A DNA stretch of 58,912 nucleotides from the NCBI GenBank assembly GCA_021801605.1, contig JAJYXU010000185.1, positions 1 to 58,912 on the forward strand, read 5' to 3'. The DNA comes from Bacteroidota bacterium. Lineage in GTDB: Bacteria > Bacteroidota > Ignavibacteria > Ignavibacteriales > Melioribacteraceae. Both the position numbers and the translations under genes were made by a program. Shown piece by piece: positions 7,954 to 15,327 of the stretch (position 1 is its first letter; the number at the start of each line of letters is the position of its first letter). The notes beneath the pieces were generated by a model. It was not told where the DNA came from. It was given only the letters and a program-made list of their open reading frames with translations, and made no database searches.

Positions 7954-8988
7954 ATGAAACAGACGGCTTTTTTCTTTTCCTTTCTTCTTTTTTCTTTTAC
8001 CTCAATTTATTCCCAAACTGTAATAGGCAAATACGCCGGAGAATTTTTAGCAATCGGTGTGGGAGGACGTGCACTTGCTATGGGCAGTGCTCAAGTTGCA
8101 ATTGCTAATGATGTCACTTCGGGATATTGGAATCCCGCGGGACTTGCGCGCTTAAATTATCCTCAAGTTGCATTGATGCATGAAGAACATTTTGGAAGCC
8201 TTGTCAACTACAATTATGCCGCAGTTGCCATTCCTTACGGGAAAGATATGAGTATCGGTTTGAGCATAATGCGTTCTAGTATTGATGGAATTCCCGATAC
8301 ACGCAACGCATTATATGATGCAAACGGCGACGGAATACTTGATATCCATACTGGAGATCGTTTAGACGTATCGAAAATATCTGAATTTAGTAATGCTGAT
8401 TGGGCGTTCTACATAACTTTTGCTAAGCGCCAGACGGAAAATTTTTACTGGGGCGCAAATGTTAAAATTATAAGAAGAGATCTTGCAGAATATGGCGCAA
8501 CCGGAATCGGTTTTGATCTCGGTGCAGTTTATGTGCCGATCGAAAATTTATTTCTTGGTGCGAATATTCAAGATGTTACAACAACATTGGTAGCGTGGAG
8601 TACTGGAAGGAATGAATTGATTACTCCAACTGCTAAATTAGGTGCCGCTTACTCAATGCGTTGTCCTGGCGGAACAATTACGCCGGTTGTTGATTTTGAT
8701 ATACGGTTTGAAAATAGAAAATCTGCTTCAACATTTGCTATTGGTCCGGTTAGCTTTGATCCACATGCCGGCTTTGAATATAAATTCAAAAATATTTTTG
8801 CTGTTCGTGCCGGTTATAACGAGGTAAAACAATTTACAGTTGGTGCGGGAATATTTTTGCCGAAGTTACAGGTGGATTATTCATTCGCGCGCTTTAGCCA
8901 ATCCGAAGTAGATCGGCTGCCGGATACACACCGGATTTCTTTGATCCTTACTCTTGAGCAGCCAAAGTTCATGCGTGACGGAATATAA
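7954..8988 (+). CDS. PorV/PorQ family outer-membrane beta-barrel protein
   Basis: A 344-residue exported protein of the PorV/PorQ (UPF0164) family. After a signal peptide (1-20, ending IYSQ) comes the landmark FLAIGVGGRALAMGSAQVA followed by a GYWNPAGLARL block, then alternating beta-strands. PorV is the shuttle protein of the type IX secretion system that hands cargo to the attachment complex; other family members are transport barrels. The frame is open from 7858, but the ATG at 7954 has AGGAAG upstream and starts the signal peptide, so the longer version is rejected. It fits with the T9SS cargo protein at 17159. Which paralogue this is cannot be decided. Confidence 0.85.
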   Translation: MKQTAFFFSFLLFSFTSIYSQTVIGKYAGEFLAIGVGGRALAMGSAQVAIANDVTSGYWNPAGLARLNYPQVALMHEEHFGSLVNYNYAAVAIPYGKDMSIGLSIMRSSIDGIPDTRNALYDANGDGILDIHTGDRLDVSKISEFSNADWAFYITFAKRQTENFYWGANVKIIRRDLAEYGATGIGFDLGAVYVPIENLFLGANIQDVTTTLVAWSTGRNELITPTAKLGAAYSMRCPGGTITPVVDFDIRFENRKSASTFAIGPVSFDPHAGFEYKFKNIFAVRAGYNEVKQFTVGAGIFLPKLQVDYSFARFSQSEVDRLPDTHRISLILTLEQPKFMRDGI

Positions 8989-8997
8989 TTATTGATG

Positions 8998-9023
8998 GAG
9001 ATGGGACGTACGTGTCCCGTCTC
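8998..9023 (+). terminator. Hairpin terminator after the PorV-like gene
   Basis: A 10-bp stem (gagatgggac / gtcccgtctc, one G-T pair) with a 6-nt loop is followed by tctgtttt. It begins 10 bp after the stop codon. Confidence 0.65.
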
Positions 9024-9109
9024 TCTGTTTTAAACCCCCAAAATCTTTTCGTATTTTTCAATCGCAAAAATTTTTCACAACATAAAAATAAATTAAGGAG
9101 ATAAATCAC

Positions 9110-9673
9110 ATGATAAAAATCGGGCGGGAAGTTCCCGACTTCGAATTTGAGGTCCTTCATAATAATGAATTTAAAAAAATGAAAATGTCCGATAACAAAG
9201 GCAAATGGACAGTGCTGTTATTCTATCCGGCGGACTTCACTTTTGTATGTCCAACCGAACTTGAAGAAGCTGCCAATTATTATGAAGATTTCAAAAAAGA
9301 GGGCGCTGAAATAATAAGTTTTAGTACAGACACAGTGTTTTCGCATTTCGCATGGCATGAAACATCCAAAGCGATAGGAAAAATTAAATATCCAATGGGC
9401 GCAGATCCAACCGGAAAAATCTGCAAAGAGTTCGGAACATATATTGAAGAAGACGGTCTCTCACTCCGCGGAACCTTTATTATTGATCCAGACGGTGTGT
9501 TGAAGACAATTGATATTCACGATAACAGCATTGGAAGAAGTTCTAAAGAAATTTTACGACGTGTGAGAGCCGCTGTATATGTTCGTGAACATCCCGAACA
9601 AGTTTGTCCAGCAAGCTGGGAACCGGGAGCTGAAACACTAATTCCAGGTGAAAATCTTGTTGGTAAAATCTAA
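9110..9673 (+). CDS. ahpC: Typical 2-Cys peroxiredoxin (AhpC)
   Basis: A 187-residue AhpC/Prx1 protein, exactly the length of E. coli AhpC. It reduces hydrogen peroxide and organic peroxides. The peroxidatic Cys47 lies in FVCPTE and the resolving Cys166 in VCPASWEPG, with the conserved STDTVFSHFAWHE between them. No ahpF reductase is adjacent, so electrons may come from thioredoxin (a trxA gene lies at 45676). AAGGAG precedes the ATG. The following lipoprotein gene starts 5 bp after the stop, so they may be co-transcribed. Confidence 0.96.
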   Translation: MIKIGREVPDFEFEVLHNNEFKKMKMSDNKGKWTVLLFYPADFTFVCPTELEEAANYYEDFKKEGAEIISFSTDTVFSHFAWHETSKAIGKIKYPMGADPTGKICKEFGTYIEEDGLSLRGTFIIDPDGVLKTIDIHDNSIGRSSKEILRRVRAAVYVREHPEQVCPASWEPGAETLIPGENLVGKI

Positions 9674-9678
9674 AATAA

Positions 9679-10269
9679 ATGAAAATCGTTAAAAATATTT
9701 TTTCACTTCAATTAGCTCACGAATTAATTCGTGGGCTAATAATTTTTGCGTTTCTGTTTCTAACTTCGTGTGCTGGCAGTCATTCTTCAATGTACGACTC
9801 TGACATTCCTCTCACAAAAGATATTGCCAAGGCAAAGACGTCACAACTCACTATTAGAATTCCCCAAGGTTGGTTCACCGCTGAAGATAATGAAAACAAT
9901 TTGATTGATCTATGGCTTATTAAAGATGATTATTCCGCCACATTAAATTTTGTCACTCTGAATCTCGATTCCGCAACGGTGAAAGAGATCCGTAGTGATG
10001 AAACTAATAACTTAGTAAGATTGAGTGAATTATTCAGAAGAGCAAAATTTGGTAAGGCAATTCAAAAATTTACCAATCAAGAAATTTTTGAAATAAATAA
10101 AAAACAATTTGCCGCTTATGAATATGCTGACAACTCCAAACGATTAATTCGTGTTGTCGTATTCAGTTACGGCGCAAAGTTTTACGAACTCTCAGCTATT
10201 CCGGTCAAAACACAAAACCTTCAAGAACTTTACAAGATTCAGAATTCAGTTCTCTCTTCAATAGATTAA
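9679..10269 (+). CDS. Hypothetical lipoprotein
   Basis: I do not recognise a family. The 196-residue product has an N-terminal hydrophobic stretch ending in a lipobox LTSC (Cys at about 31), so the mature protein should be a lipid-anchored envelope protein of about 165 residues. The mature part is mixed alpha/beta with a SQLTIRIPQGWF segment, similar in style to small photosystem-II-reaction-centre-PsbP-like or DUF lipoproteins that protect or sense envelope state, but this is only resemblance. It starts 5 bp after ahpC, which suggests one operon. Confidence 0.7.
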   Translation: MKIVKNIFSLQLAHELIRGLIIFAFLFLTSCAGSHSSMYDSDIPLTKDIAKAKTSQLTIRIPQGWFTAEDNENNLIDLWLIKDDYSATLNFVTLNLDSATVKEIRSDETNNLVRLSELFRRAKFGKAIQKFTNQEIFEINKKQFAAYEYADNSKRLIRVVVFSYGAKFYELSAIPVKTQNLQELYKIQNSVLSSID

Positions 10270-10413
10270 AAAAATATTTTTCCGGCAGGCAACATTTTTG
10301 CATGTAGAGTATCTTTAAGTAAAAGAAAACAGCTCTTGAGCGATTCGACAAAAAATATCGTGAGTTTACGCTGATCTACAGTTAGCAATAAATATTTTGT
10401 TATGTGAAAACAG

Positions 10414-10440
10414 AAAGGGCAGACTTCGGTTCGCTCTTTT
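10414..10440 (+). terminator. Probable terminator of the ahpC-lipoprotein unit
   Basis: A 7-bp stem (aaagggc / gctcttt with one G-T pair) with a 12-nt loop ends in tttt. It lies 145 bp beyond the lipoprotein stop; the space before it (10270-10413) shows nothing recognisable. Confidence 0.45.
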
Positions 10441-10452
10441 ATTGTACCTAGT

Positions 10453-10536
10453 CTTCGCTCGGCATGACATCACATCGTTTTCGACTGTCAAAATATATTC
10501 TGTAATTGCTAATCAAACGCTTCGTCTCTAACTTTG
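10453..10536 (+). repeat. 84-bp direct repeat, left copy
   Basis: This segment is identical base for base to 11081-11164. It contains the palindrome half cttcgctcggcatgac and then about 50 bp of unrelated unique-looking sequence. The two copies bracket the GIY-YIG nuclease gene at a distance of 628 bp. Confidence 0.92.
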
Positions 10537-10552
10537 CTATCAAATAAATAAA

Positions 10553-10576
10553 GTCATTCCGAGCGGAGACGAGGAA
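10553..10576 (+). repeat. 24-bp repeat of the palindromic family
   Basis: The sequence gtcattccgagcggagac plus gaggaa is identical to 10696-10719 and is the inverted counterpart of the cctcgacttcgctcgg...atgac repeats at 11024-11105. Such words are common in intergenic regions of Bacteroidota. Confidence 0.85.
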
Positions 10577-10707
10577 AGAGATTGTATTATGTCTCGACTT
10601 GGCTCGACATGACATGTTCGAGGAATTAATTTAATAGTTCTATTTCGCATTGAAAATAGGTCATCCTATTTCTAAATTTATCGCAAAAGGAAAAAGTCAT
10701 TCCGAGC

Positions 10708-10711
10708 GGAG
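10708..10711 (+). promoter_or_regulatory. Repeat-borne ribosome binding site for the GIY-YIG gene
   Basis: GGAG lies 7 nt before the ATG at 10719 and is part of the 24-bp repeat that also occurs at 10553-10576. It decides the start of the nuclease gene. Confidence 0.7.
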
Positions 10712-10718
10712 ACGAGGA

Positions 10719-11018
10719 ATGTGGGTATACATACTCAAGTGCTCAGATAAAAGTTATTACACCGGAGTAACTAATAATTTAGAGAGAAGAATAGCTGAAC
10801 ATCAAGGTTGTGCACATGATGGATATACCTCTGTAAGATTGCCTGTTGAGTTAGTTTTCTCGCAAGAAATTAATAATCCTTTAGATGCAATAGCTGCAGA
10901 AAAACAGATTAAGGGATGGTCGAGAGCAAAAAAGGAAGCATTGATTCGGTCGGATTTCAATTTGCTTCATGAATTGGCTGAGTGTAAAAATAAAAGTAAT
11001 TATAAAAATAAAAAGTAA
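10719..11018 (+). CDS. GIY-YIG nuclease family protein (YhbQ/UPF0213-like)
   Basis: A 99-residue single-domain GIY-YIG endonuclease. The two family tripeptides appear as VYI (residues 3-5) and YTG, followed by the catalytic Arg in NLERRIAEH and the metal-binding Glu in AAEKQIKGWSR. The frame is open from 10650, but the first 23 codons are translated repeat. ATG at 10719 gives the normal family start MWVYILKC and has GGAG (10708-10711) 7 nt upstream. That ribosome binding site belongs to the inverted repeat. Stand-alone proteins of this type are of uncertain function, possibly structure-specific DNA cleavage. The flanking repeats suggest a mobile unit. Confidence 0.9.
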   Translation: MWVYILKCSDKSYYTGVTNNLERRIAEHQGCAHDGYTSVRLPVELVFSQEINNPLDAIAAEKQIKGWSRAKKEALIRSDFNLLHELAECKNKSNYKNKK

Positions 11019-11023
11019 AATAT

Positions 11024-11105
11024 GCCTCGACTTCGCTCGGCATGACATCACATCGTCCGGCTCGACTACGCTTGCCTCGACTTCGCTCGGCATGACATCA
11101 CATCG
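11024..11105 (+). repeat. Two 32-bp direct copies of the palindromic word
   Basis: The word gcctcgacttcgctcggc continuing to atgacatcacatcg is present at 11024-11055 and again at 11074-11105, separated by a short variant (ggctcgactacgctt). The second copy merges into the 84-bp repeat. An antisense frame through it encodes peptides such as MPSEVEAS that are just translated repeat. Confidence 0.85.
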
Positions 11106-11164
11106 TTTTCGACTGTCAAAATATATTCTGTAATTGCTAATCAAACGCTTCGTCTCTAACTTTG
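11081..11164 (+). repeat. 84-bp direct repeat, right copy
   Basis: Identical to 10453-10536. The TonB gene starts 31 bp beyond it, so the repeat occupies the space where its promoter would be expected. Confidence 0.92.
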
Positions 11165-11194
11165 TCGGGAAATTTTTTGAGACTACAACAATAA

Positions 11195-11887
11195 TTGAAT
11201 TCCGAAAATCAAAATAATGTTTACGGCGCGTTTGAGCTTAAGAAGATCTATAAGAAAAATTATTTCATTGGTGTTGTTGCTGCAATAATATTTCATCTGG
11301 TAGTTATTGCGCTTTATATTATTATAAAGCCGGAAGGACAGAACGAACAGGATAATGAAACAAAAATTAGAATTCTCAAATATGCAGAACTTGGTCCGCC
11401 GCCGTCAATTATCAGAAATGAACAACCGACAGAAAAAATAAATGCACCCAAACCAAATTTTGGCAAACTGGTAGCCGCAAAAAAAGGGGAAGCCGTTAGC
11501 GAGTTTGAAGTTCCGAAAGAATCCGGTGCGCTAACAGATGTAAAAGTTGAACCGCCGAAAGTTGAAGTGAAGAAAGAAGTTGTTGATAAGACATTTTATG
11601 TTGCTGTTGATATGATGCCTGAACCGAGCGGCGGCATTGAAGCGATTCAAAAAAAAATAATTTATCCCCCAAACGCACGCAGTGATAAAGTCGAAGGCAA
11701 AGTAATCATAAAGGCGTTCATTGATGAATCCGGTTCAGTAAGAAGAGCTGAAGTTATAAAAGGAATTGGAAGCGGTTGTGATGAAGCCGCTATTGCCGCG
11801 GTGATGAGTTCAAGATTTCGACCTGGCAGAATGAATGGGAAAGTAGTAAAGGTTCAGATGACTATTTCTCTTGTGTTTAGGTTGTAA
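11195..11887 (+). CDS. tonB: TonB family energy transducer
   Basis: A 230-residue TonB-like protein. Residues about 24-43 form the single inner-membrane helix, followed by a Pro/Glu/Lys-rich periplasmic spacer with EPPKVEVKKEVVD and a TonB C-terminal domain from about 145 (YPPNARSDKVEGKVIIKAF, then SSRFRPGRMNGKVV). It would couple proton-motive force to TonB-dependent receptors such as the one encoded convergently at 12024-13844. No ATG is available: TTG at 11195 is the most upstream start giving the usual NxVYGAFELKKIY lead. Copies of an 84-bp repeat end 31 bp upstream. Confidence 0.88.
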   Translation: MNSENQNNVYGAFELKKIYKKNYFIGVVAAIIFHLVVIALYIIIKPEGQNEQDNETKIRILKYAELGPPPSIIRNEQPTEKINAPKPNFGKLVAAKKGEAVSEFEVPKESGALTDVKVEPPKVEVKKEVVDKTFYVAVDMMPEPSGGIEAIQKKIIYPPNARSDKVEGKVIIKAFIDESGSVRRAEVIKGIGSGCDEAAIAAVMSSRFRPGRMNGKVVKVQMTISLVFRL

Positions 11888-11906
11888 CAAGCACGCAAAA
11901 AAAATA

Positions 11907-11998
11907 CAAATGGCACACAGATGACACGGATTAAACTGATTGACACAGATCCGAATCAGTGAAAATCCTTCACATCTGCGTTATCCGTGTTCTATTCT
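11907..11998. repeat. ACGGAT/ACTGAT degenerate array element
   Basis: This is a 92-bp run of units like gacacggatta, aactgatt and gacacagat that ends in atccgtgttctatt, the inverse of the starting type of other copies. Related copies are at 2770-2925, 24878-24982, 26318-26345 and 41628-41790. It lies between the converging tonB and receptor genes. Confidence 0.7.
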
Positions 11999-12023
11999 TT
12001 GTCATATTATTATCTAAATCTAT

Positions 12024-13844
12024 TTATTCGATTAAATATTTCACTCCGGTGCTTAACCATCTTCCGGGTAATTCCACACCGGAAAAATCGGAATATATCT
12101 TATCGAAAATATTTGTCGCTCTAATAAATATTTCAAAAGAGCCGATCCTCTTCAAAAGCTGAGTATCAACTGTAAACTGAGACTCGACATTTACTCTTTC
12201 TTGAAAACGGAATGACCAGTTCTGTAAGATTTCAAAAGGCAGATCATTTGTTATGCTGGCAATTAGTTGATGTCTTAAGTGATCGAGCAGATATTTCGAT
12301 TCGAAGTTACTCGCTGATCTATCGGCTGTTAGATATGTGTAACTTAATTCAACTCTGCTAACAGCACTATTGCCAAGCAACTTAATTACATTGATTGAAA
12401 AACTTAACTCCAAACCATAAGTTTTTACGCTTGTAACATTTTCAACCTTCCATGGCGATAGATTATTTGTACGAACCCAATCGATCAAATTCTTTCCATC
12501 CTTCAAAAAAAAGCTTACATCTGTCTGAAAAATATTTTGTTGGAATGAAAATCCAACTTCATAATTTATCGTTTCCTCATAGGTTAAATCGGGATTACCG
12601 ATGTTAGCCGGACTCTTGTAATACAAATCGGTAAAAGTCGGCATTCTAAAAGCTTTACCGGCAGAGGCAAAAACTTTTGCGTGTTCATTTAAACGATATG
12701 CGATGTCAACGCCGGGCCAAAATTTCCAGCCGATTCCGGAATAGTTGTAAACAAAAAAGCCGAGTGAAGATGTGAACTCTTCCAACGGTTCAAAAACCTG
12801 TTCTGCAAAGAAGCCCCCTTTTGTGCGCGAATGTTCTCCAAGGTTCGAACTTGTTATTCGATCATTGCCGATTTCTCCACCAAAGGAAGTTGTTCCAAAT
12901 TGCGTTTTTAAGGATGATTGGATCTCAGCTCCGTACGAATTTGTCTGGTGAATATTTCTATTCCAGTCCGGTCTATTATGATCTAAGAAAAAATCATCAT
13001 CATTTCTGCGCCAAAAAATTTTGGGGGATAATAAAAAATCATCAAAAGAAAAATCCACAGATCCGTTTAAAAGTTTTGTTGTGGTGTGTTCCCATTGATT
13101 CGGAAAAAGATTGCTGTAGAAACTGTTAGCGCCGAATTTTTTATCGTTGTATCCGAAGAGAAGATTTACATTATACAGTTTAGTAGAAATATTATGTTGT
13201 AGAGAAAAATTTGTAATATCAAAATCTGTGTTGAAACGATAACCATCCGATTTTTTTCTTGTAAAAGAAATGCTGTTGCTCGTAATTCCAATTGGATAAC
13301 TTGCAGCAATACCGGTCTCATAAAGACTGTGGTTGCCGCCAAGAGCGGATAGGGATAAAAAAGGAGAGGTTGATTTTTTTGTGATGATATTTATTGCACC
13401 GCTGAATGCATTTGGACCAAAAATTCTGGAACCCTGCCCTTTAAGAATTTCAATCCGCTCAACATTATCCAATGATACCGGAATGTTGAGGTTATGATGT
13501 GCTGTCTGCGGATCACTCATTCTCATTCCATTGATTAGAATTAAGGTTTGCTCGAAAGTGCCGCCGCGTATTGAAACATCCCCTTGAACTCCTTCAACCC
13601 CGCGGGATTTGAAATCCACTCCGCCGATATACTTCATAACATCTTGAATATTGTTGACCGGAAGACCTTTAATTTTCTGTTCATCCATTAGTACAACACT
13701 TCTTGCCAAACTGGAGAAGGTAAGGGGGACTCTTCCTGCGGTTACAATTATTTCGCTCATTTTAAATTCTAGTGAATCTTGTGCTGTAATAGGTGAAAGA
13801 GTTAAAAAAGCAGCACCCGTTAATAAAATGAATCTAATAAAAAT
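12024..13844 (-). CDS. TonB-dependent outer-membrane receptor (BtuB-like), probable ATT start
   Basis: An outer-membrane receptor of 606 residues counted from ATT at 13844. The plug domain carries EIIVTAGR, MKYIGGVDF, GDVSIRGGTFEQTLILING and VERIEILKGQGSRIFGPNAF; the rest is a 22-strand-type barrel ending in a C-terminal aromatic-hydrophobic strand. The first ATG (13760) would remove the export signal. Upstream and in frame lies a clean signal peptide (FIRFILLTGAAFLTLSPITAQ). It is preceded 7 nt away by a perfect AGGAGG, but with ATT where a start codon should be. The substrate is probably a corrinoid or siderophore. No CarboxypepD-type extension is present. Confidence 0.85.
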   Translation of the reverse strand: MFIRFILLTGAAFLTLSPITAQDSLEFKMSEIIVTAGRVPLTFSSLARSVVLMDEQKIKGLPVNNIQDVMKYIGGVDFKSRGVEGVQGDVSIRGGTFEQTLILINGMRMSDPQTAHHNLNIPVSLDNVERIEILKGQGSRIFGPNAFSGAINIITKKSTSPFLSLSALGGNHSLYETGIAASYPIGITSNSISFTRKKSDGYRFNTDFDITNFSLQHNISTKLYNVNLLFGYNDKKFGANSFYSNLFPNQWEHTTTKLLNGSVDFSFDDFLLSPKIFWRRNDDDFFLDHNRPDWNRNIHQTNSYGAEIQSSLKTQFGTTSFGGEIGNDRITSSNLGEHSRTKGGFFAEQVFEPLEEFTSSLGFFVYNYSGIGWKFWPGVDIAYRLNEHAKVFASAGKAFRMPTFTDLYYKSPANIGNPDLTYEETINYEVGFSFQQNIFQTDVSFFLKDGKNLIDWVRTNNLSPWKVENVTSVKTYGLELSFSINVIKLLGNSAVSRVELSYTYLTADRSASNFESKYLLDHLRHQLIASITNDLPFEILQNWSFRFQERVNVESQFTVDTQLLKRIGSFEIFIRATNIFDKIYSDFSGVELPGRWLSTGVKYLIE

Positions 13845-13851
13845 GATTAAT

Positions 13852-13857
13852 CCTCCT
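13852..13857 (-). promoter_or_regulatory. Perfect AGGAGG ribosome binding site pointing to an ATT start
   Basis: On the minus strand AGGAGG lies 7 nt before ATT at 13844-13842 and 4 nt before ATC at 13847. No ATG, GTG or TTG occurs in frame until 13760, 91 nt away. The site decides the start of the receptor gene. Confidence 0.7.
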
Positions 13858-13866
13858 GGTTACTAT

Positions 13867-13894
13867 AAAAAAAAGCTCTTCATGAAGAAGAGCT
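13867..13894 (-). terminator. Rho-independent terminator of the dxr-rseP operon
   Basis: The minus strand shows an 8-bp stem (agctcttc / gaagagct, 5-nt loop) followed by seven T. It begins 25 bp after the rseP stop and separates rseP from the downstream receptor gene. Confidence 0.85.
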
Positions 13895-13918
13895 GAATAA
13901 AAATGTATTTCTCTTTTC

Positions 13919-15319
13919 TCAGAGACTGATTACATCGTTATAGATAATAAAAGCCATTAAGAGAAGCAGAAGTGCAAATCCTATATTTTGAATTACCATC
14001 TTAATTTTAATCGGAAGTTCTCTTTTGAAAATTCCTTCAAGAAGAAGAATAACAAAATGTCCGCCATCCAAGACGGGAAAGGGGAGAATATTAATTATTG
14101 CCAGACTCAGGCTTAACATTGCTAAGAAAAGTAGAAACGAAATGATGCCCGTATCAGCCGATTTAACCGCAAACTGAGCAATCTTTATTGGTCCGCCGAA
14201 TGCCTGTTTAAATGCAATTTTTCCTGTGAGAACATTTTTCAACATGCTGAAAGTTAGAACTGTATATTGAGTAGCATCAGCAAAAGCATGAGAAGCCGAA
14301 CCGAAGAAACTATAAGTACGGTACTCAATTTCACCCGTATATGCAACCGAATGACTAATACCGATCATTCCATCTTCGCCCGGTTTAACCGATGTGCGTA
14401 CAGTATCTTTTCCTCTCAAGAGAACCACAGGCAGGTTTGTTTCCTTGTTCGATGTTACAATTTCATTTATCTGTTCACCGTCATTAATATTTATTTCATT
14501 AATAGAAAGAATAGTATCACCAGCTTTCATCTTTGCATCTTCAGCAGGAGAATTTTTCATCACCTCTTTAATAAAAGGTTGGGTTGTTGGATATGGAAAT
14601 AGAAAGAAACCTTTTTGAGAATTTTCCGTGATAAATTTATTGGAGAGTGAGATATTTTTTTCGGTACCGTTTCTTTCTACTTTAACAGAAACATCCCGGG
14701 ATTGATTGTTGAGTACAATATTCTCATAAACTTCGTTCCAATCATTTACCGCCACTCCATTTACGGATAGGATTTTATCGTATGTTTGAAAGCCGGCTTT
14801 TTCCCCGACACTTCCGTGATCTATTTTAGCAACAGTTACAGACTTGGGAACTTCCTTACCGTGGAAGAAATTAATGCCCCAGAAGATCATGATTGTAAGA
14901 GTTAAGTTCATCAATACGCCGGCAGTAATAACAAAAAGCTTGGGTAAGGTTTTTTTAGCTCTGAATTCGTATGGCTTCGGTTCTGTGTTTGCAAATTTAG
15001 TGTCGAAACTTTCGTCAACCATACCGGCAATTTTTACATAGCCGCCGAGCGGAAGCAATGATAATCTATAATCTGTGTTCCCTTGTCCGTCAAAATCTTT
15101 TGGAAGATTACCGAATGTGAATCCCGTAAGTTTATTCCAGCCGAACAATCTCTGTCCGAAACCAATTGCAAAAACATCAACACGCATTTTGGAAAGTTTA
15201 GCTGCAGCAAAATGTCCAAACTCATGTACAAAGACTAATATTCCGATAGTGATAATGAAGTAGAGTATATAATCTGCAGAATTTAATACATTATCCAATA
15301 TGTGTTTTATAAATTCCAT
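13919..15319 (-). CDS. rseP: Site-2 intramembrane zinc protease RseP
   Basis: A 466-residue membrane metalloprotease of the RseP/RasP family that cleaves anti-sigma factors and leftover signal peptides within the membrane. The active-site helix contains HEFGH (His32, Glu33, His36), and the second catalytic region is ILPFPVLDGGH near residue 410. Two PDZ-like domains lie between them (around 160-240 and 250-320). Four membrane segments are visible. It follows dxr by 8 bp, the classic dxr-rseP arrangement. An ECF sigma/anti-sigma pair at 32820-34555 is a conceivable client. Confidence 0.95.
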   Translation of the reverse strand: MEFIKHILDNVLNSADYILYFIITIGILVFVHEFGHFAAAKLSKMRVDVFAIGFGQRLFGWNKLTGFTFGNLPKDFDGQGNTDYRLSLLPLGGYVKIAGMVDESFDTKFANTEPKPYEFRAKKTLPKLFVITAGVLMNLTLTIMIFWGINFFHGKEVPKSVTVAKIDHGSVGEKAGFQTYDKILSVNGVAVNDWNEVYENIVLNNQSRDVSVKVERNGTEKNISLSNKFITENSQKGFFLFPYPTTQPFIKEVMKNSPAEDAKMKAGDTILSINEININDGEQINEIVTSNKETNLPVVLLRGKDTVRTSVKPGEDGMIGISHSVAYTGEIEYRTYSFFGSASHAFADATQYTVLTFSMLKNVLTGKIAFKQAFGGPIKIAQFAVKSADTGIISFLLFLAMLSLSLAIINILPFPVLDGGHFVILLLEGIFKRELPIKIKMVIQNIGFALLLLLMAFIIYNDVISL

Positions 15320-15327
15320 TCTATCCT

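Larger units (their letters stand above)
10696..11047 (+). mobile_element. Candidate GIY-YIG nuclease cassette bounded by imperfect inverted repeats
   Basis: The left boundary (10696-10717) and the reverse complement of the right boundary (11026-11047) agree at 19 of 22 positions. Between them lies only the GIY-YIG gene. The left repeat carries the gene's GGAG Shine-Dalgarno and abuts its ATG; the right repeat begins 8 bp after the stop. This looks like a nuclease gene that travels with, or acts on, its own palindromic repeats. No target-site duplication was identified, so mobility is inferred. Confidence 0.5.

Noticed and set aside
10650-10718. N-terminal extension of the GIY-YIG protein
   Set aside because: The 23 extra codons are repeat and intergenic sequence, while ATG at 10719 has a properly spaced GGAG and starts the family domain.
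10881-11144. 87-codon antisense frame beginning in the palindromic repeats
   Set aside because: It is translated repeat (MPSEVEAS, SCRAKSRHI) plus the antisense of the GIY-YIG gene.
10553-11164. Possible CRISPR array
   Set aside because: The repeats vary in length, are present in both orientations, have irregular spacing and surround a gene; no cas gene is present.
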